Assembly: GCF_021300775.1 (NCBI RefSeq)
Contig: NZ_JAJTJP010000002.1
Coordinates: 352,269-416,268 of the forward strand
Length of the DNA stretch: 64,000 bases
Direction of reading: 5' to 3'
DNA from: Parvimonas micra
Lineage (GTDB): Bacteria; Bacillota; Clostridia; Tissierellales; Peptoniphilaceae
The position numbers and the translations under genes are program-made. Below the pieces are notes generated by a model. It had not been told where the DNA came from, did no database searches, and saw only the letters and a program-made list of their open reading frames with translations. Shown one piece after another: positions 31,665-43,073 of this stretch. Position 1 is the first letter of the stretch; every line of letters begins with the position of its first letter.

Positions 31665-34600
31665 ATGACACATACTGAAAAGTATGGAATCACAGAAAGG
31701 GTTAGTTATTCAAAAATTCAAAATGTTTTGGATCTTCCAAACCTAATTGCCATTCAAACTGATAGTTATGATTGGTTTATTAAGCAAGGAATAAGAGATG
31801 TTTTTGACGATATTAGTCCAATTAGGGACTATTCCGAAGCTATGAAGCTGGAATTTTTAAATTATCGTTTAGAAAACGCTCCAAAATATTCAGAACAAGA
31901 ATGTAAGGATAGGGATATGAACTATTCTACACTTCTAAAAGTTGATGTTCGTTTAACAAACAACAATACTGGTGAAGTTAAAGAACAAGAAGTGTTTATG
32001 GGAGAGATTCCATTGATGACTGACAACGGGACTTTTATTATTAATGGTGCTGAAAGAGTTATTGTAAGTCAGCTTGTTAGAAGTCCAGGTGTATATTACG
32101 GAGAAGAAATTGACAAGTCAGGTAATAAGTTATTTTCTTCAACAGTAATTCCAAACAGAGGTGCTTGGTTAGAATATGATACCGACACAAACGGAATTGT
32201 CAGTGTTCGTATTGACAGAACAAGAAAATTGCCTATAACAACTATGATAAGGGCATTGTTATATGAAACAAATGAAGAAATGGTTGAAAATTTCGGAGAT
32301 ATTAAAGAACTTCATACTACTTTGGAAAAAGATGTAACAAAGAGTTATCAAGAAGCTATTCTTGAAATTTATAGAAAATTAAAACCAGGAGATCCAGCTA
32401 CTGTTGAAAGTGGGGAAAGTTTATTACACAATTTACTTTTCGACCCTAGAAGATATGATCTTGCAAAAGTTGGTAGATATAAATTCAATAAAAAACTAGC
32501 TTTAAGAAATAGATTATTCGGAACAATTTTAGCTGAAGATATTTTCAAAACTGATAAATTCGGTGAAATGGAAAAAATTGCAAGTATTGGAGATTATATA
32601 ACTGAAGAACTTGCTGAAAAAATTGAAAATGCAGGATATAAGAGAGTTCATGTAAAAGTAGAAGACAAAGAAATTATTGTAACAGGTAACCACTTTGTTG
32701 ATGTTAGCGCCTTTGAATTAGGATTTGACATTTCATGTAATGGACTTTCAGAAAAAATTTACTATCCAGTAATGATGGAAATTTTAGAAGCTGCATCAGA
32801 ATATGAAGGCGAAGAATATGAAAAACAAGTAAAGAGAGCTGTTAGAAATAGAGTTAAAGAGCTTTCTCCAACTCATATTATTCGTGATGATATTGAAGCT
32901 ACTGTAAGTTATGAATTTAACTTATTCTATGGTCTTGGAATTTGTGATGACATAGACCATTTAGGAAATAGAAGAGTAAGAGCTGTTGGTGAACTTTTAC
33001 AAAATCAATTTAGAATTGGTTTATCAAGAATGGAAAGAGTTGTTAGAGAAAGAATGTCAACTCAAGATCCAGATCTTGCTACGCCACAAGGACTTATTAA
33101 TATAAGACCTCTTGTTGCGTCTTTAAAAGAATTCTTCGGTTCATCACAATTATCACAATTCATGGATCAAAACAATCCACTTGCAGAACTTACTCATAAA
33201 AGAAGATTATCAGCATTAGGACCTGGTGGTCTTAGTAGAGATAGAGCAGGATACGAAGTAAGAGACGTTCATGAAAGTCACTACGGAAGAATTTGTCCGA
33301 TAGAAACTCCAGAAGGTCCAAACATCGGTCTTATTACTTCTCTTACAACTTATGCAAGAGTTGATGAATATGGATTTATTGAAACTCCATATCGTGTTGT
33401 AAATAATGGAATTGCTACAAAAGATATTGTTTATTTAACAGCTGATGAAGAAGATGAAGTTATTATTGCTCAAGCCAATGAACCACTTGATGAAAACGGA
33501 CGTTTTGTAAACGAAAGAGTTAGTGGTCGTGGTATTAATGGCGAAAATGATATTTATCCAAGAGATACAATTCAACTTATGGACGTTTCTCCACAACAAA
33601 TTGTATCAGTTGGTACAGCAATGATTCCTTTCCTTGAAAACGACGATGCCACTCGTGCATTGATGGGTTCAAACATGCAAAGACAAGCAGTGCCTCTACT
33701 TGTAACTGAAGCTCCTATCGTAGGAACTGGTATTGAACATAAGGCGGCAAAAGATAGTGGTGTTGTTATTCTTGCTAAACAATCAGGAATTGTTACTAAA
33801 GTTGATAGTGATGAAATTCATATCAAAAGAGATTTAGATAATGTAGTTGATAAATATAGATTACTTAAATTTAAACGTTCAAACCAAGGAACAACAATTA
33901 ACCAAAGACCGATTGTTAATGTAAATGACAGAGTTAATGCTGGAGATATTATTGCAGATGGTCCTTCAACTGAAAATGGTGAAATTGCACTTGGTAAGAA
34001 TATTTTAATGGCATTTATGAACTGGGAAGGCTATAACTACGAAGATGCTATGTTGTTGAACGAACAATTAGTTATAGATGATGTTTTAACTTCACTACAC
34101 ATTGAAGAACATGAATGTGAAGCCAGAGAAATCAAATTAGGTTCTGAAGAAATCACAAGAGATGTTATAAATATCGGTGAAGATATGAGAAAGAACTTAG
34201 ACGAAAATGGTATCATTAGAATTGGTGCTGAAGTTAACTCAGGAGATATCTTAGTTGGAAAAGTATCACCTAAGGGAGAAACTGAACTAAGTGCTGAAGA
34301 AAGACTTCTAAGAGCTATTTTTGGTGAAAAAGCTAGAGAAGTTAGAGATACTTCTTTAAGAGTTCCTCATGGAGAAACTGGTATAGTTGTTGATGTTAAA
34401 TGTTATAGCAGAAAAAATGGAGATGAATTACCACCAGGAGTAAATGAAGTGGTTAGAGTTTATGTAGCCACTAAGAGAAAGATTAACGTTGGGGATAAAA
34501 TGTGTGGTAGACATGGTAACAAAGGGGTTATTTCAAGAATAATGCCTCAAGAAGATATGCCATTTTTACCTGATGGAACTCCTTTACAAATCGTTCTTAA

Positions 34601-35423
34601 TCCATTAGGGGTACCTTCTCGTATGAATATTGGACAGGTACTTGAAGTTCACTTAGGACTTGCAGCAAAAAGACTTGGTTGGAAGGTTGCAACTCCTGTA
34701 TTTGACGGAGCAAGTGATGTGGATGTACTTGATGCATTAAAACTTGCAGGTTGTCCTGAATCTGGAAAAATTAGACTTAGAGACGGAAGAACAGGGGAAG
34801 AATTTGATAATCCTGTAACTGTTGGTTATATGTATATGTTAAAACTTCACCATTTAGTAGATGAAAAAATTCATGCTAGATCTATTGGACCTTATTCTTT
34901 AGTTACACAACAACCACTTGGTGGTAAAGCACAATTTGGTGGACAAAGATTTGGGGAAATGGAAGTTTGGGCTTTAGAAGCTTATGGTGCAAGTCATACT
35001 TTACAAGAAATGTTAACTGTTAAGAGTGACGATATTGTAGGTAGAGTTAAGACTTATGAATCAATTGTTAAGGGTGTAAATATTCCTGAACCAGGTATTC
35101 CTGAATCATTCAAAGTTCTTATGAAAGAATTACAATCATTATGCTTAGATGTTAAGTTGATTGATGAAGACGGAGAAGAAATTAAGCTTAAAGAAAATTC
35201 TGATGAAGTCAAAGCACAACTTGTTTTAAATGAAGAATATGCTAATGATGAAGAAGAGGAAGAATTTGATTTTGATTCATTCTACGATCAATCAGGAAGT
35301 AATGAAGAAGAATTTGATGGTTTTGATCTTAGCTTTTTAGAAGATAAAGATGAAAAAGAAAAAAATAGTTCAAAAAATGTAGATAAGGACAAATTATTTA
35401 TAGAGGAAGATATTGATCAATAA
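31665..35423 (+). CDS. rpoB: DNA-directed RNA polymerase, beta subunit
   Basis: 1252 residues. ATG behind AAAGGGGTGAAG. The rifampicin-region signature [38 protein letters not shown] is intact, with no resistance-type substitution obvious to me. Later motifs [27 protein letters not shown] and [24 protein letters not shown] are also present. The C-terminus carries a ~80-residue acidic tail ([15 protein letters not shown] ... EEDIDQ) beyond the conserved core. rpoC follows 14 nt later. The ribosomal genes rplJ-rplL that often precede rpoB are not adjacent. Confidence 0.98.
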   Translation: MTHTEKYGITERVSYSKIQNVLDLPNLIAIQTDSYDWFIKQGIRDVFDDISPIRDYSEAMKLEFLNYRLENAPKYSEQECKDRDMNYSTLLKVDVRLTNNNTGEVKEQEVFMGEIPLMTDNGTFIINGAERVIVSQLVRSPGVYYGEEIDKSGNKLFSSTVIPNRGAWLEYDTDTNGIVSVRIDRTRKLPITTMIRALLYETNEEMVENFGDIKELHTTLEKDVTKSYQEAILEIYRKLKPGDPATVESGESLLHNLLFDPRRYDLAKVGRYKFNKKLALRNRLFGTILAEDIFKTDKFGEMEKIASIGDYITEELAEKIENAGYKRVHVKVEDKEIIVTGNHFVDVSAFELGFDISCNGLSEKIYYPVMMEILEAASEYEGEEYEKQVKRAVRNRVKELSPTHIIRDDIEATVSYEFNLFYGLGICDDIDHLGNRRVRAVGELLQNQFRIGLSRMERVVRERMSTQDPDLATPQGLINIRPLVASLKEFFGSSQLSQFMDQNNPLAELTHKRRLSALGPGGLSRDRAGYEVRDVHESHYGRICPIETPEGPNIGLITSLTTYARVDEYGFIETPYRVVNNGIATKDIVYLTADEEDEVIIAQANEPLDENGRFVNERVSGRGINGENDIYPRDTIQLMDVSPQQIVSVGTAMIPFLENDDATRALMGSNMQRQAVPLLVTEAPIVGTGIEHKAAKDSGVVILAKQSGIVTKVDSDEIHIKRDLDNVVDKYRLLKFKRSNQGTTINQRPIVNVNDRVNAGDIIADGPSTENGEIALGKNILMAFMNWEGYNYEDAMLLNEQLVIDDVLTSLHIEEHECEAREIKLGSEEITRDVINIGEDMRKNLDENGIIRIGAEVNSGDILVGKVSPKGETELSAEERLLRAIFGEKAREVRDTSLRVPHGETGIVVDVKCYSRKNGDELPPGVNEVVRVYVATKRKINVGDKMCGRHGNKGVISRIMPQEDMPFLPDGTPLQIVLNPLGVPSRMNIGQVLEVHLGLAAKRLGWKVATPVFDGASDVDVLDALKLAGCPESGKIRLRDGRTGEEFDNPVTVGYMYMLKLHHLVDEKIHARSIGPYSLVTQQPLGGKAQFGGQRFGEMEVWALEAYGASHTLQEMLTVKSDDIVGRVKTYESIVKGVNIPEPGIPESFKVLMKELQSLCLDVKLIDEDGEEIKLKENSDEVKAQLVLNEEYANDEEEEEFDFDSFYDQSGSNEEEFDGFDLSFLEDKDEKEKNSSKNVDKDKLFIEEDIDQ

Positions 35424-35437
35424 CATAGAGGAAGGGA

Positions 35438-38400
35438 GTGGACTCCTTGTTGGAATTAAATAATTTTGATGCAATGAAAATTGGCTTAGCTTCACCAGAT
35501 AAAATTAGAAGTTGGTCAAGAGGAGAAGTTAAAAAACCAGAAACCATTAATTATAGAACACTAAAACCGGAAAAAGATGGTCTATTCTGTGAAAAGATAT
35601 TTGGACCGGTTAAAGACTGGGAATGTAATTGTGGTAAATATAAAAGAATAAAATACAAGGGAAATGTATGTGAAAAATGTGGAGTTGAAATCACTAAGTC
35701 TAAAGTTAGACGTGAAAGAATGGGACATATAGAACTTGTTGCTCCAGTTTCCCATATTTGGTATTTCAAAGGAATACCTTCAAGAATGGGACTTATCTTA
35801 GATATGAGTCCAAGAGCCCTTGAAAAAATATTATATTTTGCAAATTATGTTGTTTTAGATGCAAAAGATACTGACCTTTATGTTAAACAATTACTAACTG
35901 AAGGTGAATATGAAGAAGCTTGTGAAAAATTCGGTTCTGAAAACTTTAGAGTTGGAATGGGAGCTGAAGCTATTAAAGAGCTTCTAGAAAACATCGACTT
36001 AGATGAACTTTCAGAAGAATTGAAAAAAGGCCTAGTTGATGCAACTGGTCAAAAGAAGATTAGACTTTCAAGAAGACTTGAAGTTTGTGAAGCTTTTAGA
36101 AAATCAGGAAATAGACCTGAATGGATGATAATTGATGTAGTACCAGTTATTCCACCAGATTTAAGACCAATGGTTCAACTTGAAGGTGGAAGATTTGCAA
36201 CTTCAGACTTAAACGATCTATATAGACGTGTTATCAACAGAAACAACAGATTGAAAAAACTTATAGAAATTCATGCTCCAGAAATCATTATGAGAAATGA
36301 AAAGAGAATGTTACAAGAAGCAGTTGATACATTAATTGATAATGGTAGACATGGAAAGGCTGTAACAGGAGCAGGAAATAGAGAGCTTAAATCTTTATCA
36401 GATATGTTAAAGGGTAAAACAGGAAGATTTAGACAAAACTTACTTGGAAAGCGTGTTGACTATTCAGGACGTTCCGTAATCGTAGTTGGTCCAGATTTAA
36501 AATTCCACCAATGTGGACTTCCGAAGAAAATGGCTCTAGAATTATTCAAACCATTTATTATGAAACAATTAGTTGAAGATGGAATTGTTCATAATATTAA
36601 AAGTGCAAAGAAATATGTTGAAAGACTAAATTCAAATGTTTGGGATATTTTAGATAAAGTTATCAAAGATCATCCAGTACTACTTAACAGAGCTCCGACT
36701 CTTCATAGACTTGGTATTCAAGCATTTGAACCAGTTTTAGTAGAAGGAAAAGCTATTAAATTACACCCATTAGTTTGTACTGCATATAATGCGGACTTTG
36801 ACGGAGACCAAATGGCTGTCCATTTACCACTTTCAACTGAAGCGCAAGCTGAAGCAAGACTTTTGATGCTTTCAACAAATAATATCTTAGCACCAAAAGA
36901 TGGTAAACCTATTACAACTCCTACACAGGATATGGTATTAGGTTCATACTATTTAACTAGTGGAAATGTAGAAGAACAAGCTGTTCGCTCATTCATGGAT
37001 TATGATGAAATGTTTAAAGCTTATTCTACAAATAATGTTAAAATTCACGACACTGTTAATGTCCTTTATAGAGATGAAGAAACTGGAGAAAGCCAAATTG
37101 TTAAATCAACAGTTGGTAGATTTATCTTCAATGAACATCTTCCTCAAGATTTAGGATTTGTTGACAGAAGTAAAGATAAATTCTCATTAGAAATTGATAG
37201 ACTTGTAGATAAGAAAATGCTTGGTAAGATTGTAGATAAATGTTTTAGAAAACATGGAAATATCAAAACTGCTGAAGTATTAGACTATATTAAATCTACA
37301 GGATATAAATACTCAACAGTAGGAGCTATCTCAATCTCAATGAATGACGTAATAGTTCCAGAAGAAAAATGGGAAATTTTAAAAGAAGCTGAACATAAGA
37401 TTGCAGTTTATGAAGAATTATTTAGAGACGGTTTAGTTTCTGAACAAGAAAGATATGAATATGTAATCTCTGTTTGGACAAAAGCAACTGAAGATATTAC
37501 AAAGATTCTTGTTGCAAAACAAGATCCGACAAATAGTATTTCAATCATGGCTGACTCAGGAGCCAGAGGTAATATTAACCAAATTAGACAGTTAGCTGGT
37601 ATGCGTGGACTTATGAGTTCTGCAACTGGTAGAATCGTAGAAATTCCTATCAAAGCAAACTTTAGAGAAGGACTTTCTGTTCAAGAGTTCTTTATTTCAA
37701 CTCACGGTTCTAGAAAAGGACTTTCAGATACAGCGTTAAGAACTGCTGACTCAGGATATTTAACAAGAAGACTTGTAGATGTTTCTCAAGATGTAATTGT
37801 TAGAGAAGATGATTGTTGTACAGATGAATATGTATTAGCAAAAGACTTTAAAGATGGAAATGCAATAGTTGAAAAACTTTCTGATAGAATTGTAGGTAGA
37901 CATTCATTTGAAGATGTATTAAATCCAAATACTGGAGAAATATTAATTTACAAAAATGAAATGATTACTGAAACTTTAGCAGAAAAAGTTGAAAAACTTG
38001 GAATTACAGAATTAAAAGTACGTTCAGTTTTAGGTTGTAAGTCAAAACATGGTGTTTGTGCAAAATGTTATGGACGTAACCTTGCAACAGGAAATCCAGT
38101 TAATATTGGGGAAGCAGTTGGTATTATTGCTGCTCAATCAATCGGAGAGCCTGGTACACAGCTTACGATGAGAACATTCCACTCTGGTGGGGTTGCAGGT
38201 GTTGGAATCACACAAGGTCTTCCTCGTGTTGAAGAACTTTTTGAAGCAAGAAAACCTAAGGGGCTTGCATATATTACTGAAATAGATGGTACTGTAAAAT
38301 TAGTTGATAATAAGAAGAGATATGATATAGTTGTAACAGCTGATGACGGTGATGAAAGAATTTACGCTATACCTTATGGAGCTAGAATAAAAGTTAAAGA

Positions 38401-39082
38401 TGGAGAAGTAATCAAAGCAGGCGATATGCTTACTGAAGGTTCTATTAATCCACATGATATTTTAGCTATCAAAGGACCTACTGGTGTTCAAGAATACATC
38501 ACTAAAGAAGTTCAAAAAGTTTACCGTAATCAAGGGGTAGACATTGATGATAGACATATTGAAATTATTATTAAACAAATGCTTTCAAAAGTTAAGATTG
38601 ATACTTCAGGAGATACTAATTTATTAGAAGGAAGCTTAGTTCCTTTTAGAGAAGTTGAAGCTATTAATAAAGAAATGTTAGAAGAAGATTTAATTCCAGC
38701 TACATTTGATAATGTTCTACTTGGTATCACAAAAGCATCTCTTGCAACTGAAAGTTTCTTATCAGCAGCATCATTCCAAGAAACAACTAGAGTTTTAACT
38801 GATGCTTCTATTAAGGGTAAAGCAGATGGATTACTTGGATTAAAAGAAAATGTAATCTTAGGTAAACTTATCCCAGCAGGTACAGGTATGAAAGTCTATA
38901 AATCTATTGAAATTGACTATGAAACAATGGAAGAAGAGGAAAGACTTGCTAGAGAAGCTGAACTTGAACATGCTGAATCTGAAGAAACGGATAAATTTGA
39001 TGAATCAAATGAAGTAGAAGTTGAAGAAACAGAAACTACAGTTGAGGTTGAAGAAGCTGAAACTGAAGAAGTAGAAGAATAA
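35438..39082 (+). CDS. rpoC: DNA-directed RNA polymerase, beta' subunit
   Basis: About 1214 residues. The start is uncertain: GTG 35438 or the TTG codons at 35447/35450, all behind GAGGAAGGGAG. Homologues usually begin at [12 protein letters not shown], which favours a TTG. The zinc site [20 protein letters not shown], the catalytic [12 protein letters not shown] and the second zinc site CCTDE ... [11 protein letters not shown] are present. A 45-residue Glu-rich tail ends the protein, paralleling that of rpoB. A terminator follows. Confidence 0.97.
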   Translation: MDSLLELNNFDAMKIGLASPDKIRSWSRGEVKKPETINYRTLKPEKDGLFCEKIFGPVKDWECNCGKYKRIKYKGNVCEKCGVEITKSKVRRERMGHIELVAPVSHIWYFKGIPSRMGLILDMSPRALEKILYFANYVVLDAKDTDLYVKQLLTEGEYEEACEKFGSENFRVGMGAEAIKELLENIDLDELSEELKKGLVDATGQKKIRLSRRLEVCEAFRKSGNRPEWMIIDVVPVIPPDLRPMVQLEGGRFATSDLNDLYRRVINRNNRLKKLIEIHAPEIIMRNEKRMLQEAVDTLIDNGRHGKAVTGAGNRELKSLSDMLKGKTGRFRQNLLGKRVDYSGRSVIVVGPDLKFHQCGLPKKMALELFKPFIMKQLVEDGIVHNIKSAKKYVERLNSNVWDILDKVIKDHPVLLNRAPTLHRLGIQAFEPVLVEGKAIKLHPLVCTAYNADFDGDQMAVHLPLSTEAQAEARLLMLSTNNILAPKDGKPITTPTQDMVLGSYYLTSGNVEEQAVRSFMDYDEMFKAYSTNNVKIHDTVNVLYRDEETGESQIVKSTVGRFIFNEHLPQDLGFVDRSKDKFSLEIDRLVDKKMLGKIVDKCFRKHGNIKTAEVLDYIKSTGYKYSTVGAISISMNDVIVPEEKWEILKEAEHKIAVYEELFRDGLVSEQERYEYVISVWTKATEDITKILVAKQDPTNSISIMADSGARGNINQIRQLAGMRGLMSSATGRIVEIPIKANFREGLSVQEFFISTHGSRKGLSDTALRTADSGYLTRRLVDVSQDVIVREDDCCTDEYVLAKDFKDGNAIVEKLSDRIVGRHSFEDVLNPNTGEILIYKNEMITETLAEKVEKLGITELKVRSVLGCKSKHGVCAKCYGRNLATGNPVNIGEAVGIIAAQSIGEPGTQLTMRTFHSGGVAGVGITQGLPRVEELFEARKPKGLAYITEIDGTVKLVDNKKRYDIVVTADDGDERIYAIPYGARIKVKDGEVIKAGDMLTEGSINPHDILAIKGPTGVQEYITKEVQKVYRNQGVDIDDRHIEIIIKQMLSKVKIDTSGDTNLLEGSLVPFREVEAINKEMLEEDLIPATFDNVLLGITKASLATESFLSAASFQETTRVLTDASIKGKADGLLGLKENVILGKLIPAGTGMKVYKSIEIDYETMEEEERLAREAELEHAESEETDKFDESNEVEVEETETTVEVEEAETEEVEE

Positions 39083-39087
39083 TATTT

Positions 39088-39117
39088 AGAGTCGGAAAAA
39101 TTTTCCGACTCTTTTTA
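39088..39117 (+). terminator. Terminator of rpoB-rpoC
   Basis: AGAGTCGGAA / TTCCGACTCT stem with an A/T loop and T run. Confidence 0.92.
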
Positions 39118-39133
39118 CAAAGAGAGGTAAAAG

Positions 39134-40219
39134 ATGAAAAAAGCTTTAATTTTAACAGCATCTTTTGGTGGAGGTCATAACAAAGCTGCTAACAATATAA
39201 AAGAAAAGCTTGAACAAAGAGGTTTTGAGGTAAATGAAATTGATCTTTTAAAAGAGATTTCTGAAAAATTAGATAATTTACTTGTTGGTGGATATCTGGG
39301 AATAGTAACTAAAACTCCAGAAATTTATGGACTAATTTACAAGAGCACAAATATTACACAGTCTCAAAATATTTTTTCGAAACCAATTTTAAATGTACTA
39401 AGTAATAAAATATTACCAATTTTAGAAGAGAAAAAACCAGATGTAGTTATAGGAACTCATGTTTTTGCAATAGGTATAATGGAACATATAAAGCAAAAAG
39501 ATTATTATGATGTACCTTTTATTTCTGTAATCACAGACTATGTAACTCACAAAATGTATTTTAGTGACTATGTTGACTATTATATTGTTGCTAGTGAATT
39601 TACTAGAAATAAGATGATTGATGATGGAATAAAACAAGATAAAATTTTTGCTTATGGAATTCCAATTGATGATAGTTTTAAGGAAAGACACTATGACAAA
39701 AAAGAAGGGTTTAACATTTTAACAATATTTGGTGCTTTAGGAATGAATGATTTTTCTGAATACATCATGCCAATATTGGATATTGCAGATGACATCAAAC
39801 TAACTATGGTTTGTGGTAAAAACGAAGAATTAAAAGAAAAACTTGAAAAGAAATATAGTCTTTTTGTAAATCAAAATAGATTAGAATTTATTGGATATAC
39901 TAATGAAATTGCAAAACTTATGGAAGAACATCAAATTTTAATTACTAAACCTGGTGGATTAACACTTACTGAGGCAATAATTAAGAATATTCCATTAATT
40001 ATTCCTTTCTATATTCCTGGACATGAAGAAGAAAATAGAAATTTCGTTGTAGAGGAAGAAATTGGCGTTTACGCTAATGGAGTTGATGCAGTTGTAAAGG
40101 AAGTAACAAAGTTTTATAAAAATAGAAGAAGAGTTGAATATATGGCTTTAAATATGAAAGATATAGCTGAAGGATTCTCAGTAGATAAGATTGCTGATTT
40201 AGTTGAAAAAATTATATAA
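39134..40219 (+). CDS. MGDG-synthase/UgtP-like glycosyltransferase
   Basis: 361 residues; ATG behind AGAGAGG. The N-terminal TASFGGGHNKAANNI is the MGDG_synth motif (GxGHxxAA). The C-terminal lobe contains GYTNEIAKLMEEHQILITKPGGLTLTEAI, the donor-binding E-x7-like region of GT28 enzymes. Such enzymes add glucose or galactose to diacylglycerol to make membrane glycolipids and lipoteichoic acid anchors. No membrane helix is predicted; association with the membrane is expected to be peripheral. It follows the rpoC terminator closely and lacks a clear own promoter. Confidence 0.85.
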   Translation: MKKALILTASFGGGHNKAANNIKEKLEQRGFEVNEIDLLKEISEKLDNLLVGGYLGIVTKTPEIYGLIYKSTNITQSQNIFSKPILNVLSNKILPILEEKKPDVVIGTHVFAIGIMEHIKQKDYYDVPFISVITDYVTHKMYFSDYVDYYIVASEFTRNKMIDDGIKQDKIFAYGIPIDDSFKERHYDKKEGFNILTIFGALGMNDFSEYIMPILDIADDIKLTMVCGKNEELKEKLEKKYSLFVNQNRLEFIGYTNEIAKLMEEHQILITKPGGLTLTEAIIKNIPLIIPFYIPGHEEENRNFVVEEEIGVYANGVDAVVKEVTKFYKNRRRVEYMALNMKDIAEGFSVDKIADLVEKII

Positions 40220-40224
40220 ATACA

Positions 40225-40253
40225 TTGACAAAAGGTATATCTTATAGTATAAT
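40225..40253 (+). promoter_or_regulatory. Perfect consensus promoter of the small lipoprotein
   Basis: TTGACA (40225-40230), 17-nt spacer, TATAAT (40248-40253). Such an exact match predicts high expression. Confidence 0.92.
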
Positions 40254-40285
40254 GCAGTTTGGACATATATTTTAGGAGGTTTATT

Positions 40286-40693
40286 ATGAAAATTAAAAAA
40301 TATTTAATTTCTGCTATGGCTATTTTCTTAATGGGTTCAATGGTTGCTTGTCAATCAAAACCAGCTGAAAATAAGAAAGCAGAAGAAAAGAAAGAAGAAA
40401 AGAAAGAAGAAAAGAAAGAAGAAAAACAAGTTGAAAAAGCTTCAGAAGAAGAAAAAGCAGCTACAATTAAAGCTTTAGAAGAACAAAAGAAAATTGAATT
40501 AGAAATTCCTAATTTAAAAGATTCTGATAAACAAAGCATTGAAAACAAATATGCTAACTTAATTTCTTCAGTTAAAGAAGACAAAATGGGTAAAGAAGAC
40601 GTTCTTAAACTTAAAGATGCCGCTGAAAATTACGTAAACAACGTAAAAGAATCAAGAGGCGAAAAAGTTGAAAAGAAAGAAGAAAAAAAATAA
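40286..40693 (+). CDS. Small Lys/Glu-rich lipoprotein, probably abundant
   Basis: 135 residues from ATG 40286 behind GGAGGT; the upstream ATG at 40259 coincides with the transcription start. The lipoprotein signal MKIKKYLISAMAIFLMGSMVACQS has its lipobox at MVAC. After it come tandem KKEEKKEEKKEEK repeats and a helical region of ~80 residues (EEKAATIKALEEQKKIELEIP ... VLKLKDAAENYVNNVKES) that resembles a small helical bundle, then a KKEEKK tail. Role unknown. The perfect promoter, strong ribosome binding site and terminator suggest a major cell-surface protein. Confidence 0.82.
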   Translation: MKIKKYLISAMAIFLMGSMVACQSKPAENKKAEEKKEEKKEEKKEEKQVEKASEEEKAATIKALEEQKKIELEIPNLKDSDKQSIENKYANLISSVKEDKMGKEDVLKLKDAAENYVNNVKESRGEKVEKKEEKK

Positions 40694-40705
40694 TATAGCA
40701 TTTTT

Positions 40706-40735
40706 AATGAGAGTGTGTAACTCTCATTTTTTTAT
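40706..40735 (+). terminator. Terminator of the small lipoprotein gene
   Basis: ATGAGAGT / ACTCTCAT stem with loop GTGTA and T run. Confidence 0.9.
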
Positions 40736-40765
40736 GGATAAATTTCTTTGAACATAAATAATTTG

Positions 40766-40930
40766 TAAAATGTAGGGTAAATAAGAAATAGATTTACTTC
40801 TTAAGTAAATTTATTTTAATTTAGTTTAAAATAAATAGTATAAAGCACTAATCACAATTATACTAATATTTATACCATACTTAAAATTTATAGAAAAATA
40901 AGCTATGTAGTTTTACATAGCTGTTTTTTT
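40766..40930 (+). ncRNA. Possible small RNA ending in an orphan terminator
   Basis: A weak promoter (TTTCTT 40743-40748, 17 nt, TAAAAT 40766-40771) precedes a hairpin ATTTACTT/AAGTAAAT (40792-40810) and then a clear intrinsic terminator AGCTATGTA/TACATAGCT (40901-40922) with GTTTTTTT. There is no coding frame between. The terminator cannot serve the lipoprotein gene, which already has one, so a transcript of up to ~150 nt is suggested. The promoter is the weak point. Confidence 0.4.
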
Positions 40931-40941
40931 AGCCAAAAAAA

Positions 40942-40971
40942 TTTACAATAACATAGTAAATATGATATAAT
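40942..40971 (+). promoter_or_regulatory. Promoter of the prfA operon
   Basis: TTTACA (40942-40947), 18-nt spacer, TATAAT (40966-40971). Confidence 0.75.
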
Positions 40972-40972
40972 G

Positions 40973-41006
40973 TATATAGCTTTATGCCTTTTGATAAAGC
41001 TATATA
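40973..41006 (+). promoter_or_regulatory. 13-bp inverted repeat over the prfA transcription start
   Basis: TATATAGCTTTAT (40973-40985) and ATAAAGCTATATA (40994-41006) are exact reverse complements 8 nt apart. They begin 1 nt after the -10 element, so the predicted start (~40978) lies in the left arm. It is either an operator or a 5'-end hairpin. Confidence 0.55.
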
Positions 41007-41070
41007 TTATGTGAAAATAAAAATTGAGATAAATTAAAGTTAATTGTAGTTATAAAAGGGGAGATATACT

Positions 41071-42141
41071 TTGTTTGATAAATTAGAATTATTAATTGAA
41101 AAATTTGAGGAACTTGAAAAGAAAATCATAGATCCTGAAATTATGAAAGATATGAATATTTGGCAAAAACTTGCAAAAGAACATGGCGATATGAAGCCAA
41201 TTGTTGAAAAATATAGAGAATATTCAAAACATAAAAAAGAACTTGAAGAAAATAAAGAGATGTTAAAAGAAGGTTTAGATGACGATATGAAAGATCTTGT
41301 AAAAGAAGAAATTTCTGAACTTGAAGATAGCATCGAAAAAGAAGAACAAGAACTAAAAATTTTATTATTACCAAAAGACCCTAATGATGATAAGAACGTA
41401 TTTATGGAAGTTAGAGCTGGTACAGGTGGAGATGAAGCTGGACTATTTGCAGAAGATCTTCTTAGAATGTACAGAATGTTTGCTGATAAGCAAAGATGGA
41501 AAACTGAAATAATGAGTATTTCAGAACAAGGTGTTGGTGGAATTAAAGAAGTTGTGTTCTTAGTTAAAGGTCAAGGAGCTTATTCAAAATTAAAATACGA
41601 AAGTGGTGTGCACAGAGTTCAACGTGTTCCTGCAACTGAATCAAGTGGTAGAATTCATACTTCAGCTGCTACAGTTGCAGTTTTACCAGAAGTTGAAGAT
41701 GTTGACGTAGTTATTAACCAAAATGATCTAAGAATAGACGTTTATAGAGCAAGTGGTAACGGAGGACAATGTGTAAATACAACTGACTCTGCTGTTAGAA
41801 TTACTCATATTCCAACAGGACTTGTTGTTACATGCCAAGATGAAAAATCACAACTTAAAAATAAAGATAAGGCAATGAAGATTTTGAAATCTAGACTTTA
41901 TGAAAAGTATCAAGAAGAACAAAATAAAGATATTGCTGATGCTAGAAAATCTCAAATCGGTTCAGGAGATAGATCTGAAAGAATTAGAACTTACAATTTC
42001 CCACAAGGAAGAGTTACAGATCATAGAATTAATATGACTATTTATCAACTAGATAGTTTCTTAAATGGAGATATAGGTGATATGATAGATGCTTTAATTA
42101 CTAGTGATCAGGCTAAGAAAATGTTGGCGATTGCGGAGTAG
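41071..42141 (+). CDS. prfA: Peptide chain release factor 1
   Basis: 356 residues from TTG 41071 behind GGGGAGAT. RF1 terminates translation at UAA and UAG. The stop-recognition region [23 protein letters not shown] and the peptidyl-tRNA hydrolysis motif [19 protein letters not shown] (GGQ) are present. The residue after GGQ is Cys rather than His, as in several clostridial RF1 proteins. There is no UGA-specific feature and no frameshift, so it is not RF2. The usual partner prmC is not adjacent. A C39-like peptidase gene follows 3 nt later. Confidence 0.94.
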   Translation: MFDKLELLIEKFEELEKKIIDPEIMKDMNIWQKLAKEHGDMKPIVEKYREYSKHKKELEENKEMLKEGLDDDMKDLVKEEISELEDSIEKEEQELKILLLPKDPNDDKNVFMEVRAGTGGDEAGLFAEDLLRMYRMFADKQRWKTEIMSISEQGVGGIKEVVFLVKGQGAYSKLKYESGVHRVQRVPATESSGRIHTSAATVAVLPEVEDVDVVINQNDLRIDVYRASGNGGQCVNTTDSAVRITHIPTGLVVTCQDEKSQLKNKDKAMKILKSRLYEKYQEEQNKDIADARKSQIGSGDRSERIRTYNFPQGRVTDHRINMTIYQLDSFLNGDIGDMIDALITSDQAKKMLAIAE

Positions 42142-42144
42142 TGT

Positions 42145-43071
42145 ATGGAACGTATTTTACAAAATAAATTAACTAGATTTGGTATTTATGTTGTATTGTA
42201 TGTATTTGGAGTATTTGTATTTTTTAATTTGGTTTTTGCTAAAAATGAATCTGAAAAAATTGATAATTTAGTGAAAAATGTTGAAACTGAAAGTATCAGT
42301 ACACAAGAGGAAACAAAAAATATAAATGCAAATGGAATAGATGTCAGCAAACTATCTACAAATGTTAATACAGGAAAACCAAATAGTATTTTAACAGAAA
42401 AAACTATTCTTGAAGGTCTTAAAAATAGTGACGATCCTGATGTAAAAGAGATTTTAAAAAACAAAGATAAATTAAGCTTAAGCTATTTAGCTTTACTATA
42501 TAGAAATCCAGAAGCTAAATTATTTATACAAGATAAATTAGAGAATAGAACAGTAGATGAATTTACTGGAGAAAGTGTTGATTTCAAGAGAGATATTCCT
42601 TATTATTTGCAATGGGATAGACGTTGGGGACAAAAGAAATATACTAGTGAAAATATTGCTATAAATGGATGTGGTCCAACTTCTATGGCAATGGTTATAT
42701 CTGGATTATTGAAAGATGACTCAATAACACCAGTGGAATTGGCAAAGTATGAAGAGTATGCTGAAGGAGCTGGAACGGGATGGAAATATTTTACAGAAGT
42801 TCCAGAAAAATATGGAATAAAGGTTAAAGAATTATCAACTGATGAAAAAATTTATAAAAATGAGTTAAGTAATGGTAGACCAATAATCGCTAATGTAGGC
42901 CCTGGAGATTTCTCATCAATTGGACATTATATTGTTATAATAGGAGTTGATGACGATGGAAATTTCATCATAAATGATTCAAACAGTCCTACAAATACAA
43001 GTGAAAAATGGAGTTTTGAAAGGTTAAAACAACAAATAAAAAATTCTTGGTCTTATTATAAAGGAGAATAG
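42145..43071 (+). CDS. Membrane-anchored C39-like cysteine peptidase
   Basis: 308 residues. An N-terminal membrane segment (IYVVLYVFGVFVFFNLVFA, ~residues 14-32) is followed by a variable linker and a C39-like domain from ~residue 150. DIPYYLQWDRRWG is the family's lead-in, INGCGPTSMAMVISG carries the catalytic Cys, IGHYIVIIGVD the His, and INDSNSP the Asn/Asp. Homologues occur in many Firmicutes as secreted peptidases or amidases of unknown target. No ABC transporter or bacteriocin leader is near, so a bacteriocin-processing role is unlikely. The next gene begins 2 nt after the stop. Confidence 0.85.
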   Translation: MERILQNKLTRFGIYVVLYVFGVFVFFNLVFAKNESEKIDNLVKNVETESISTQEETKNINANGIDVSKLSTNVNTGKPNSILTEKTILEGLKNSDDPDVKEILKNKDKLSLSYLALLYRNPEAKLFIQDKLENRTVDEFTGESVDFKRDIPYYLQWDRRWGQKKYTSENIAINGCGPTSMAMVISGLLKDDSITPVELAKYEEYAEGAGTGWKYFTEVPEKYGIKVKELSTDEKIYKNELSNGRPIIANVGPGDFSSIGHYIVIIGVDDDGNFIINDSNSPTNTSEKWSFERLKQQIKNSWSYYKGE

Positions 43072-43073
43072 GT

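Noticed and set aside
40351..40584. Minus-strand Ser/Phe-rich protein inside the small lipoprotein gene
   Set aside because: It is the reverse complement of Lys/Glu-rich repeats and has no ribosome binding site or promoter.
41071..42141. Release factor 2 (UGA decoding, relevant to selenocysteine)
   Set aside because: No programmed frameshift near the start and the RF1-type recognition region is present.
42145..43071. Bacteriocin-processing C39 peptidase
   Set aside because: No ABC exporter domain or double-glycine leader peptide gene is nearby; it is a stand-alone C39-like protein.
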